Origin: Glandiceps talaboti
Lineage: Eukaryota > Hemichordata > Enteropneusta > Spengelidae
Direction: 5' to 3'
Length of the DNA: 64,000 nt
NCBI RefSeq assembly: GCF_964340395.1
Contig: NC_135564.1
Coordinates: 1,836,501 to 1,900,500, forward strand
Each line of letters starts with the position of its first letter. Position 1 is the first letter of the stretch. Shown piece after piece: positions 14,701-22,969 of this stretch. The notes beneath the pieces are model-generated. The model saw only the letters and a list, made by a program, of their open reading frames with translations. It ran no database searches and was not told the DNA's origin. Position numbers and translations under genes: made by a program.

Positions 14701-16783
14701 GAAGACAAATCTCTGGGTGTAGAGAGCTTCTTGAGATAGTAACACCAAGACAAGTCTCTGGGTGTAGAGAGCTTCTTGAGATAGTAACACCAAGACAAGT
14801 CTCTGGATGTAGAGATTCTTGAGATAGTAACATGAAGGTCTGGGTATAGAGAGCTTCTTATAAGATAGTAACACCAAGACAAATCTTTGGGTATAGAGAG
14901 CTTCTTGAGATAGTAACACCAAGACAAGTCTCTGGGTATAGAGAGCTTCTTGAGATAGTAACACCAAGACAAATCTAAGGATATAGAGAGCTTCTTGAGA
15001 TAGTAACACCAAGACAAATCTAAGGGTATAGAGATTCTTGAGATAGTAACACCAAGACAAGTCTCGGGGCTCGTGCTACAATGCTATAATCAGTGGATAA
15101 GATTACAATTTTTGGTGAACCAAACATACCATTGTACTGAATCTGGCTACAGATGGAATGACATTCTTGTAGTATTGCTGTTTTTAGAGGAATATACCAA
15201 CATCCAGTAATCATTTCAACATGAAGTACAAGTACCAGTGGAAAAGTTCCTTTTCTCTGGTGAGATTAGTTTCCAATTGCAACATTTTTGAAGGAAAGAG
15301 ATTTGACACAAACTTATGACATTTCTGTCTCTCTTTATAGTAGCCAAGCATTGACACCTCTTTATACCTAATGCTAATAACAAGTAGCCATGTTTCAAGA
15401 TATGTAAGGAGTTCAGTCTTTAACACATTGGGTCTATTCTTAGTACAATGAGACTACATCATTCTAATTTTTGTTTCTTCAAATAATTTAAGCAGGTCAA
15501 ATTCACAATGATTCGTGATACTTGTGTTATCCTGTTTAGGGAGAAAATGATCTAAGCTTAGAAACTGTTCAGATTAAAAAAGTCTCATGGTTCTATCACA
15601 TTTTTCTGATTGTGAATGTGCCTATATCTATATACAGTAGCTTACTATTTTCTTGTTGAAATCCCTTTTAACATGATATTTGTTCTAGATTGTCTCTCTA
15701 AATCTTATACTTTAACTTTTAATGACAGTGTAGACCAAAAAAATCCCTTGATCACTTTCAAAATCAAAGGCCTCTGTTTATTATGTAACTATTACTTTTT
15801 TAGTATGGCTGTCATGGTAATATGTGCCACAAAATCATTAATGTATGTGTCCATTATGTGTTTGACTGCCATGGTAATAGGTGCCACAACATGATTAATG
15901 TATGTGTCCATTATGTATTTGACTGCCATTTTGATTTTATTCACATGTAAGTTTCTTACCACCACCACCGTCGTCTATATCGTCGGTTTCATCTGCCCAG
16001 CTATTGACTGGTTTGTAGGTGTAGCTTGGTGCAGGACTTCCACCACCGCCAGAATCATTGGAAAGAAACTCGTTCAAGTTCAGGGTCTTGCCCTTCAGCT
16101 TTCCCTTCTTCTTGCCTAACATGATATGAAGGGAATAATGATCGCACTGTCAAAGAAATAGTAACTCGAGCTGGCCGCCGCCTTTTCATGAATTAATTTA
16201 TGTCTCTACATCTTACAGCTACTCACCGATTAATCGGTCCATTTAAATCATCAATATTGATTTTCCGTGGATGTTTTTCACATCGTTTCGTTCAAACGGC
16301 GGTAAGGCGAAATGAATATGCTACAGCATTTGACATATTTTCACACGTTTTGTATGGTTTCATTCAGAGACGACACAAAAATTTAGCGATGAAGCCCTGG
16401 TGTAATTATACTAACAACACAAAAATCCACACTAGAGCATGGCAAATGACACTGATACATACTTTTAGTTGCATTAACGTCATGGAAAGCCGGGATAAAA
16501 TTCTGTAACATCTTACATTTTTGAGCATATGGGAAACTTGCGGCGATGGTACATCGTGTGAATTTACATTGACCATGTTTCAGCCCATTCTCATTCATAA
16601 AATTTCACGGCCCTTTAAAAGAATCCCTGTCTGTTTCAAATAACATTATTTGCTACAAGAAAATTCAATATCACATGAGAGCCATTATAGTAATCAAGAC
16701 ATTAAATGTTTCTTGAATAGACAAAAAAAATCGCCTTCCCCGCGATCGGGAGAAAACGTGTTGCACTTACCTGAGGCAGCCAT
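1..16783 (-). CDS. EIF4B: Eukaryotic translation initiation factor 4B (eIF4B), 14 exons, 3' end outside window
   Basis: RNA-binding cofactor that stimulates the eIF4A helicase and 40S recruitment in the cytoplasm. Coding exons in transcript order: 16783-16771, 16115-15960, 14159-13954, 13372-13253, 11880-11832, 7168-7037, 5867-5760, 4643-4551, 4204-3971, 3528-3316, 2920-2677, 1756-1638, 1151-804, 73-1. All joins have GT/AG ends and compatible phase. The start MAAS matches the vertebrate N terminus. Exon 2 carries NSWADETDD; exons 3-5 encode the RRM (RNP2-like AFLGNLPYD, RNP1-like GFGYAEFED). Exons 6-10 encode the DRYG-rich self-association region, with many GYGDRD repeats. Exon 11 has the conserved SIFGGAKPVDTA followed by a charged helix; exon 13 has two APPPKEN motifs, a vertebrate eIF4B signature. 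About 702 codons are visible against 611 aa in human, mainly through a longer DRYG region. The stop codon lies left of the window. Identification is secure; exact protein ends need cDNA. Confidence 0.95.
415..521. repeat. 21-bp minisatellite, about 5 copies
   Basis: The unit gtgccatgtttcacaccaca (plus c) is tandemly repeated within the last visible eIF4B intron (74-803). Copies differ by one or two bases. The small open frames here reflect the period of 21, not coding. Confidence 0.9.
521..751. mobile_element. Truncated MITE, family 1 (CTGACCAGAAACAATTC end)
   Basis: The stretch matches the intact element at 20154-20483 over its right-hand 230 bp and ends with the same 17-bp inverted repeat, ctgaccagaaacaattc. 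The left end is missing. It lies in an eIF4B intron; an open frame running out of exon 13 into it (tail encoded by the inverted repeat) is intron read-through past the donor at 803-802. Confidence 0.75.
2108..2660. repeat. 57-bp minisatellite, about 9-10 copies, eIF4B intron 11
   Basis: The unit contains cttggcaaacctttgtaaaa followed by acacagattta and ccataactctgtaatact. It starts about 17 bp from the donor of eIF4B exon 11 (2677), so it lies at the very start of the intron as transcribed. Alternating variants (cctcgcc / tcttgcc, actctg / actttg) show that it grew by multi-unit steps. The 57-bp period is 19 codons, which explains long open frames on both strands. Confidence 0.95.
4551..5867 (-). 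other. Duplicated DRYG exons 7 and 8 of eIF4B
   Basis: Exon 7 (5867-5760, 108 nt) and exon 8 (4643-4551, 93 nt) both begin with codons for GYDRYDRY and both end GYNDYG, share a GGR(S/N)R core, and are followed by the same donor start GTTAGT. Both have phase 1 at each end. They are best read as a tandem exon duplication inside the arginine/tyrosine/glycine-rich region. Because exons 6 to 10 are all phase 1-1, any of them can be skipped or repeated without shifting the frame. Confidence 0.8.
5160..5475. repeat. Interspersed repeat, family A, copy 1
   Basis: AT-rich segment in an eIF4B intron. Its right part (about 5335-5475, cttccactatttctcgtgag ... gggtcggtagtgaaaaacta ... gggtaacaggaacca) is matched in reverse orientation at about 40990-41135. 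No coding capacity was seen; origin unknown. Confidence 0.6.
6031..6306. mobile_element. MITE-like element, family 2, copy 1 (276 bp)
   Basis: Bounded by imperfect inverted repeats CAGGGCTCGAAGTTAAC and GTTAATTTCGAGCCCTG and flanked by a short ATTAT-like duplication. The interior has inverted blocks ending in ctacca / tggtag. Two more copies in opposite orientation occur at 29404-29699 and 49493-49776. No open frame; a non-autonomous element is the simplest reading. Confidence 0.75.
6588..6670. repeat. Interrupted (GT)n microsatellite
   Basis: A tgtgtg tract with a few interruptions (gcatg, gttgtg, tatgtata), in the eIF4B intron between exons 6 and 7. Confidence 0.9.
6775..6840. repeat. (GT)n microsatellite, about 60 bp
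   Basis: Nearly pure GT repeat about 200 bp from eIF4B exon 6, inside the intron between exons 6 and 7. Confidence 0.95.
7300..7810. repeat. Diverged tandem repeat, about 120 bp x 4
   Basis: Four copies of a block containing gttgctatgggcgtggtc, a variable middle, and tttgaatgtttattca. It lies in the 4.7-kb intron between eIF4B exons 5 and 6. The open frames here are products of the repetition. Confidence 0.8.
7830..8440. repeat. Interspersed repeat with CA/GACA tail
   Basis: Three diverged sub-blocks each contain tttgaccaaaaat, cacattttt and taatttgcatatcac, followed by an ACACAC tract, a GACA tract (8356-8380) and the unique end cgggcgatccctatagcact. The structure looks like a dispersed non-coding element with an internal microsatellite. 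Not identified. Confidence 0.55.
9690..10165. repeat. Duplicated intronic block, about 330 and 130 bp spacing
   Basis: The phrase ttctggaaagaggatgac with ctacactatactttcatcag appears near 9701, 10017 and (partly) 10150, and aaatggtcag..tatcagagta near 9970 and 10107. Old tandem duplication in the eIF4B intron between exons 5 and 6. The rest of 8450-11500 is AT-rich with no feature seen. Confidence 0.6.
11515..11790. repeat. Compound CA / CATA / GACA microsatellite
   Basis: An ACAC tract (about 11515-11547), then GACA units, then two CATA tracts (about 11607-11647 and 11672-11707) and more CAGACA, just downstream of eIF4B exon 5 (11880-11832). The long cysteine/tyrosine/valine frames across it are repeat artefacts. 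Confidence 0.95.
12070..12345. repeat. 63-bp minisatellite, about 4 copies
   Basis: The unit contains caaggcactatctctgga, gagac, aaaacattctatacacgtgg and aaattgac. It lies in the intron between eIF4B exons 4 and 5. The period is 21 codons, hence overlapping open frames without coding meaning. Confidence 0.9.
12831..13148. mobile_element. MITE, family 1, copy 2, inverted, about 318 bp
   Basis: Starts with gaattatttctggtcag and ends tgaccagaaacaatt, matching the inverted repeats of the element at 20154-20483 in the opposite orientation. Contains a poly-G run at 12927-12940. Located about 100 bp downstream of eIF4B exon 4 as transcribed. No open frame of its own. Confidence 0.8.
14440..15065. 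repeat. 45-bp minisatellite, about 14 copies, eIF4B intron 2
   Basis: The unit contains agagagcttcttgagatagt followed by aacaccaagacaagtctctg and ggtgt/ggtat. Some units are shortened (near 14815 and 15035). It fills the start of the intron between exons 2 and 3. Three long overlapping frames on the minus strand reflect a period of exactly 15 codons. Confidence 0.95.
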
Positions 16784-16810
16784 CTTGAATTTATTCAATG
16801 TACAAAGGCC
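16771..16810 (-). promoter_or_regulatory. eIF4B start region with YY1-like motif over the ATG
   Basis: The eIF4B initiator codon (16783-16781) lies inside CAAGATGGCTGCC on the minus strand, which fits the YY1 consensus AAnATGGC often found just downstream of housekeeping transcription starts. The coding part of exon 1 is only 13 nt before a strong GTAAGT donor, typical of TATA-less, short-leader genes. A short pyrimidine run (CCTTT) lies about 25 nt upstream; vertebrate eIF4B mRNA is a TOP mRNA, so this could be a TOP-like start, but that is inference only. Confidence 0.4.
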
Positions 16811-17417
16811 CGGATGTTGACCCCGTGTCAGGAACTTTTTAAGATTGCGTAGTCATGTCAGTGCCAGTGGTTGCAGGGTTGTCTATCACTTGTTACTTGC
16901 AGTGGACGTCCATCCACTGAACAACTGACCATGCGAATATCAAAAATTAAAGTACGACCACATTTTTTTCCTCTACGCTTAAACTTATCTTTAAATAATT
17001 TCATCTCAGTTGTCTTTACATTAGTGTTTCAAAGCTAAAATGAATATGTAAACGATGAATATGTAAACGATTTGTCAGACTACGTCTCGAATATGCTTCA
17101 CAAGCATGGTCATAGACAGATATAACAGCAATTGAAAAAGTACAAAGGCGAGTCACCAAAGTAATCGGTGAATGTCATGATAAACCATACAATAAACTGT
17201 CTATCAATACTACATCATCATGGCAGAACATGCTCTACATAATTATCAACAAAATTGACAACTGCTCTCTTTCGCCGGAGAAATGCTATAGTAGAAATGT
17301 GTATATACATATACACAAAAGGACATACTGTCAATTACACAAGAAATCTGACATTGATAATCTCTTCCAAATGAGACTCTGATGGGGTGTTATTATCCTA
17401 GGATATCCAATCCCTAA

Positions 17418-17560
17418 CTAATCTAAACTAAACTAAACTAAACTAAACTAAACTAAACTAAACTAAACTAAACTAAACTAAACTAAACTAAACTAAACTA
17501 AACTAAACTAAACTAAACTAAACTAAACTAAACTAAACTATTAAAACTAAACTAAACTCA
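17418..17560. repeat. (AACTA)n pentanucleotide array
   Basis: Almost perfect tandem aacta units over about 120 bp, with a short break (ttaaa) near 17541. The first of three neighbouring 5-bp arrays. Confidence 0.97.
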
Positions 17561-17750
17561 GCACAGCACAGCACAACACAACACAACACAGCACAGCACA
17601 GCACAACACTACACTACACAACACAACACAACACAACACAACACAACACAACACAACACAACACAACACAACACAACACAACACAACACAACACAACACA
17701 ACACAACACAACACAACACAACACAACACAACACAACACAACACAACACT
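17561..17750. repeat. (CACAA)n pentanucleotide array
   Basis: Tandem cacaa units, with cagca variants at the left edge, over about 190 bp. A cysteine/valine/leucine frame across it is a five-residue repeat artefact of the 5-bp period. Confidence 0.97.
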
Positions 17751-17826
17751 ATGATTAGCTGTATGTATTACAGTAGATCTAAACACAGGGAAATCAAACA
17801 ACGAGAATGTGAGCGATATATTTAGG

Positions 17827-17862
17827 CCTAATTTAATTTAATTCAATTTAATTTAATTTTAC
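17827..17862. repeat. (AATTT)n pentanucleotide array
   Basis: Short array of aattt/aattc units about 80 bp from the CACAA array; the third 5-bp array within 450 bp. Confidence 0.85.
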
Positions 17863-18872
17863 CTTCTTCCCTGATTTATTGAAGATGAAAAGAATCCTCT
17901 CTTCCGACTGAATAAATTAACTACTTTTACTGAATATTAAGAAAGATCGACACCTTGCCCTTTCTTATACTTCTGCCATAGACCCCCCCCCCCCCGTTTG
18001 GAGGAGGGTCTATGTTTCTATCTATCTAAACTGATCTAAACTCTAACCTTATAATTGCCATGGTATTAGTTACACTTACACTTCACCTTGTGTATCATCA
18101 ACTTCTGGGTGATTATCACACCGAATAAACATTCAATCGTATGCTGATTAGGTGTAGGGTTGACGTTACATCGTCATAAGAATAAGATCAAGAAAGAAAG
18201 TTGTGAAAGTTTTATTTCATCACAAACAAATAACATAGAATTAAAAAAAATAATATAACGATAACATGCTCGCTCTCCCTGTGGTCTAAATAAATGTTGC
18301 CTCTCTTTTTCGCCTTGACGAAATATTGCTAATATTGATATATGTAATTGCTCTGTTGTTCATGCTTGTTAGTTTTTATACGTGTTTGTTGTTTGTTAAT
18401 TTATTTGTTGTTTTTTCGTTAACATAAGTAACTAAGCTTGAGCCCCCTGTGCGTGGGCCATTACATGTAAAGTTCTGATTGGCCTTCTGTTAACATCATG
18501 CAATGTCAAAGGCACACACACAGAGTTGCGACTGATTAAATAGCGCCACCAACGGCTAAAGTGAATTATTGTTATCCACCTGCTCTGCAATATCTATAGA
18601 TCGTTGCTGATGAGAACACCGATTATCCCGTCACATGATGATCGGGACTATTATATATATATATATATATTAGAACATACTTCTTGAATTTATCATAGCT
18701 ACCAATATTTTTTTAAAAGAACAGTTTACTTGTAACAAAAATATTCTCCTCAGCCCCCCCCCTCCCCATCCGTAAATTCTGCTCATTCGTGAAGTAACTG
18801 CTTCTCTTTGTTTACATTTTCAAGTTTTTACTCGTCCACTGATAAGCTATGTAATAGTATTTATATGTGACA

Positions 18873-19050
18873 TGTACCCAATCTGATTAAAATGCGATGT
18901 AGATGTCGGCTAATCGTCTATTAGGCGGCCATAAAGACGAAAACGTAAACATGTATCACGAAGGTCAATTCAAGCAAAAATACCGATGTAAAATAACAAT
19001 GAACGATTAGCTGACATCTACATCGGATGGTAATCAGATTGGACAGGTAC
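18873..19050. mobile_element. Foldback element, about 178 bp
   Basis: The left arm (gtacccaatctgattaaaat, then gcgatgtagatgtcggctaa) is the approximate reverse complement of the right arm (gacatctacatcggatggta, then atcagattggacaggtac). The arms are about 40 bp with a loop of roughly 85 bp. No open frame. A non-autonomous foldback/MITE is likely. Confidence 0.8.
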
Positions 19051-19494
19051 CGTTTACCAATACATGGTGATAGACACCAGACTTGTCCTACGCCCTTGCT
19101 CCTATGTATATGCAACCTGTTTACATATAAGTCTAGCATCACTGTTAATAATCTTAATGTATTTTACTCCTTTATGGTGTTATCCATAGATGTTATTTAC
19201 CATACGTCTGAGAATATATTGTTCATGGTTCCAAGAATCAAAGTAAAATATGGTAAACTTGGAATGGTAAATTGTACTATCAAGGTCTCTAGTAGATGGA
19301 TTGAAATGTTGTATTCATTTCCAATTTGCCATTATAAAATAACTATATTATATTGTCCTATATGGCTAATGTGTGCACCTTTACTTAATTTATTCAACTT
19401 AATTTTATGATTCATCACTACAAAACCAGCCATGCACAGTGGGGAGTTGAGAGTTGTTCCTCAACAAATAGTATTACCAGTACATTTTAGCTAT

Positions 19495-19496
19495 AC

Positions 19497-19527
<31 letters not shown>

Positions 19528-19690
19528 TACATGCATACACACCCACACACAGACATACATACATACATACATACACACACACACGAGAGACATGCATGCA
19601 ACCCAGGGCATGCATACATAGATAGATAGATATACACACATACGTTCGTACATGCGTACACACAGACATGCATGTGTACATGCATACATT
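19495..19690. repeat. Compound CATA/CACA/GATA microsatellite
   Basis: Mixed catacata, cacaca and gatagata tracts with cgtacatgcg-type interruptions, in the eIF4B-CDO1 intergenic region. Confidence 0.95.
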
Positions 19691-19924
19691 ACATAGAGAC
19701 ATAAAACATCACACCCAGGTTTGTGTATGCATATCTAATACAACAATGTATGAATTAATGTATATGCAACAATTGTTATTACTTTATTTCCATTTATCAA
19801 ACATAAACTTGGACATCAGAATTGTCTCATGTCCTTAGTACAATTTACAGGTTGGGTCCAGCTTAGTCTAGTCTATTGCTATCCTTCATTGAGTCTTTCA
19901 GATTTCTCTTTGAGAGACCACATT

Positions 19925-20042
19925 GGTATCCAGACTAGGTTCAGTTGTTGATAATCTTTGACCACTGAGATCTTTACAAGTTTGGTATCCAGACTAGGTT
20001 CAGTTGTTGATAATCTTTGACCACTGAGATCTTTACAAGTGA
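19925..20042. repeat. Direct duplication of about 58 bp
   Basis: Two adjacent near-identical copies beginning ttggtatccagactaggttc and ending gagatctttacaag. Intergenic. Confidence 0.9.
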
Positions 20043-20153
20043 TGTTAAAACTACATTTCTTGTTTATATACTGTATTATAACAACTCCAAATGTCTACAG
20101 ACAAATTTCTTTATTCTTTCATTGTTGCCTGATTTAGGCCAAAAAAAAGAAAA

Positions 20154-20483
20154 GAATTGTTTCTGGTCAGGACAGTTAGTCTAAAATGGTGCGATGACAC
20201 AATTTTTTTTATTTAATTAATTTTATTCTCAACAAACCTGTCACTCAGTACAGTCTACTAATTATGGCAGTTACTATTCTTTTTATTTAGTACTTTAGAG
20301 CAAGTGTGTATGTGGGGCAGATGTCATTTGCTTGTTCATAATTGTCTCTGCAGTTGTCTTCACTGGAATAGGGAGGGTTATTTTTGTGTTTCCCCATGGA
20401 TCTGCAGACTGCATGGGCAAGACAAACACGCACATAAAAAGACCAACACTTTAAGTGAGGCACACGCTGACCAGAAACAATTC
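20154..20483. mobile_element. MITE, family 1, complete copy (330 bp, perfect 17-bp TIR)
   Basis: Bounded by gaattgtttctggtcag and its exact reverse complement ctgaccagaaacaattc. Related copies are at 521-751 (truncated) and 12831-13148 (inverted). No transposase frame, so non-autonomous. The superfamily cannot be named without a clear target-site duplication. Confidence 0.85.
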
Positions 20484-21554
20484 TTTTTTTTTTTACCTTA
20501 TAGTTCAAGATTTTGGTCAATACAACTAAACCATGTTGCTATGACTACTGAGTATGTATAGTTCTTCATCATTTTTTATTGTATTTATTATAAATTTATA
20601 CATGTCATGTATGTATGTGCATTGTACTGACTTTCTTGACATGTATCATTTTGTAAATCAATAGCAGTGACTTTGCTTGAAGTTGAGATGACTTCACATA
20701 AAGACAAGATGACTGATACAACAGCCAGATTAGGTGCCTCTAATGTAGGGTTCTTATAACACTCCTATAAGTTTTTTATGCGTGTCAAAGTACGTCATGT
20801 CGTTAAATATCATTTCAATGTGCAGAATATTTTGCATTTAGTGTCAACAGTCACACTCAATCTACCAATCGCATTACTGCATTCTAATCAGTAAACAGAG
20901 AGGTAGCGATCTGGGTTCTGTAGCGTTTATTCTTTGACAAGTTGCAGACATTAACTACATTGTATGTCTTTTCATGAATCTTGTCTCATTCCTGAACAAG
21001 TAAAGTCACCAGTATTTATTTGCAGGTTGTAAAGTCACCAGTATTTATTTGCAGGTTGTATTTTGGAAGACAATGCAATATCATAGCAAAAATAAATACA
21101 ATTTCATTATACCAGTACTCATTTTAGTTACTGTTTTTGTCAGCAAATCTACCAATATTCCAATTATTTTTTTTTCAATCATTTATTTTGTGTGACGATA
21201 ACGTTTACATAGCATATTTTTATACTTTCTGTATATTATCATTTCATAACATATATGTACATAATAGATATATATAGCTGCAACATTAACTATCTCTAAC
21301 ACGTCACTTACACTATATGGGTGTAAAAAAACAAAAAACTGTACTATAGCCGATAGTTTAAGTGGCATAAGCTGAGTTTACAGACATTTTTTATCCGGAT
21401 GAAATTACTAAGTTAAAATAACAATCAAACTGTTCTAGCATAATGTCAAATCTTAAGTTAATGCTTTAATGGTATTAACAATACTTCTAGAGTTAGTATA
21501 GTTGATGGCATGATAGAGGCTCCTTGACATTTAAGTACATGTATACATATATAG

Positions 21555-22222
21555 TACAACCAAAGTAAAGCGTTTTCTGTAGGCACAGTCATTTTTATAG
21601 CATCCATATCAATACAACCCATAACACCAAAGTAAAGCATTTTCTGTATGTACAACAATCATTTATAGCATCCATATCAAGTACAACCCATAGCACCAAA
21701 GTAAAGCATTTTCTGTAGGCACAGTCATTAAGAGCATCCATATCAAGTACAACCCATAACACCAAAGTAAAGCATTTTCTGTAGGCACAGTCATTAATAG
21801 CATCCATATCAAGTACAACCCATAACACCAAAGTAAAGTGTTTTCTGTAGGCACAGTCATTTATAGCATCCATATCAATACAACCCATAACACCAAAGTA
21901 AAGCATTTTCTGTATGTACAACAATCATTTATAGCATCCATATCAAGTACAACCCATAACACCAAAGTAAAGCATTTTCTGTAGGCACAGTCATTAATAG
22001 CATCCATATCAAGTACAACCCATAACACCAAAGTAAAGTGTTTTCTGTATGTACAACAATCATTTATAGCATCCATATCAAGTACAACCCATAACACCAA
22101 AGTAAAGTATTTTCTGTAGGCACAGTCATTAATAGCATCCATATCAAGTACAACCCATAACACCAAAGTAAAGCATTTTCTGTATGTACCACAATCATTA
22201 ATAGCATCCATATCAAGTATAA
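21555..22222. repeat. 66-bp minisatellite, about 10 copies, downstream of CDO1 stop
   Basis: The unit contains accaaagtaaagcattttct, gtaggcacagtcattaatag, catccatatcaagtacaacc and cataac. Two variants alternate: gtaggcacagtcatt versus gtatgtacaacaatcattt. It lies 0.75-1.4 kb downstream of the CDO1 stop codon and could be in the 3' UTR or just beyond it. The long minus-strand frames follow from the period. Confidence 0.93.
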
Positions 22223-22969
22223 AAGTACAGTTTCATTTGCTAATTGACCACATTAGAAAGGCCTCACAATATAAGATGACTAACAGGCTAAAGCATTACA
22301 GTAGCGTGAATATAAAGTTAAAGGCAAGCGAATAAAAAGGGCTAACAAAAAAACAAGTTAAGTATACTATTTCTGCAATAAACAATGTACTAGCGGTATG
22401 CTGCAAAAACACTCTACTGGAAAACACAATTTTCATATGGGGTCTAATATATCACTGATGCATTTGTGCAATGCAATAGTAATTTTTACACGTCATACTG
22501 AAGTAGCTAATTAACTGTTATAACTACATAGTTTAGATAATTACAAAACACATCAGAATGTTGAGAAAGCCTGTCTGATATAGTATCAAGGCATTGTATT
22601 GCATTGTTGTTTGCAGAAAATAGCATTATTAGTGTTAGCAATTAAACACAATTGAATTATGGTCACATATTTATCATCATTTTAGAAAACATTCAATTAG
22701 CAGAAAAAATGTCCGGAATTTGGAGAGAGAAAGAAATATCAGCATTCGGAATTTGTAGAAAAGAACAACATGTGTGTACTCTGATGACATATGCCTTTAT
22801 GCTGATGCCAATAAGTTATTGTAAGATTATGATGAAATATGATTTTTTGAAGTTAGCAGAATTGATACATAGGTAACATCCCTATGTTGTGAGTATAGTG
22901 TACAGAAGAATGCACTTCAGGTAATATGTACACAATGTAAACTGTAGCCGTACTCCAATGACCTTGGAC

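Larger units (their letters stand above)
16784..22969. other. Intergenic region between eIF4B start and CDO1 stop
   Basis: About 6.2 kb without a supported gene. It holds, in order, three pentanucleotide arrays, a poly-C hairpin (17970-18015), a TA tract, a foldback element, a compound microsatellite, a short duplication, a complete family 1 MITE and a 66-bp minisatellite. The CDO1 3' UTR must lie in the right-hand part. AATAAA-type signals on the minus strand are seen near 21185 and 21015, but neither can be assigned with confidence. Confidence 0.7.

Noticed and set aside
14356-15060. Minus-strand frame of 234 codons
   Set aside because: Period-45 minisatellite in eIF4B intron 2; three overlapping frames are open at once.
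17418-17560. Interstitial telomere repeat
   Set aside because: The unit is AACTA, not TTAGGG or a known telomere variant, and it adjoins two other unrelated pentamer arrays.
21595-22211. Repeated minus-strand frames (about 110 codons)
   Set aside because: 66-bp minisatellite downstream of the CDO1 stop; no start context or similarity to known proteins.
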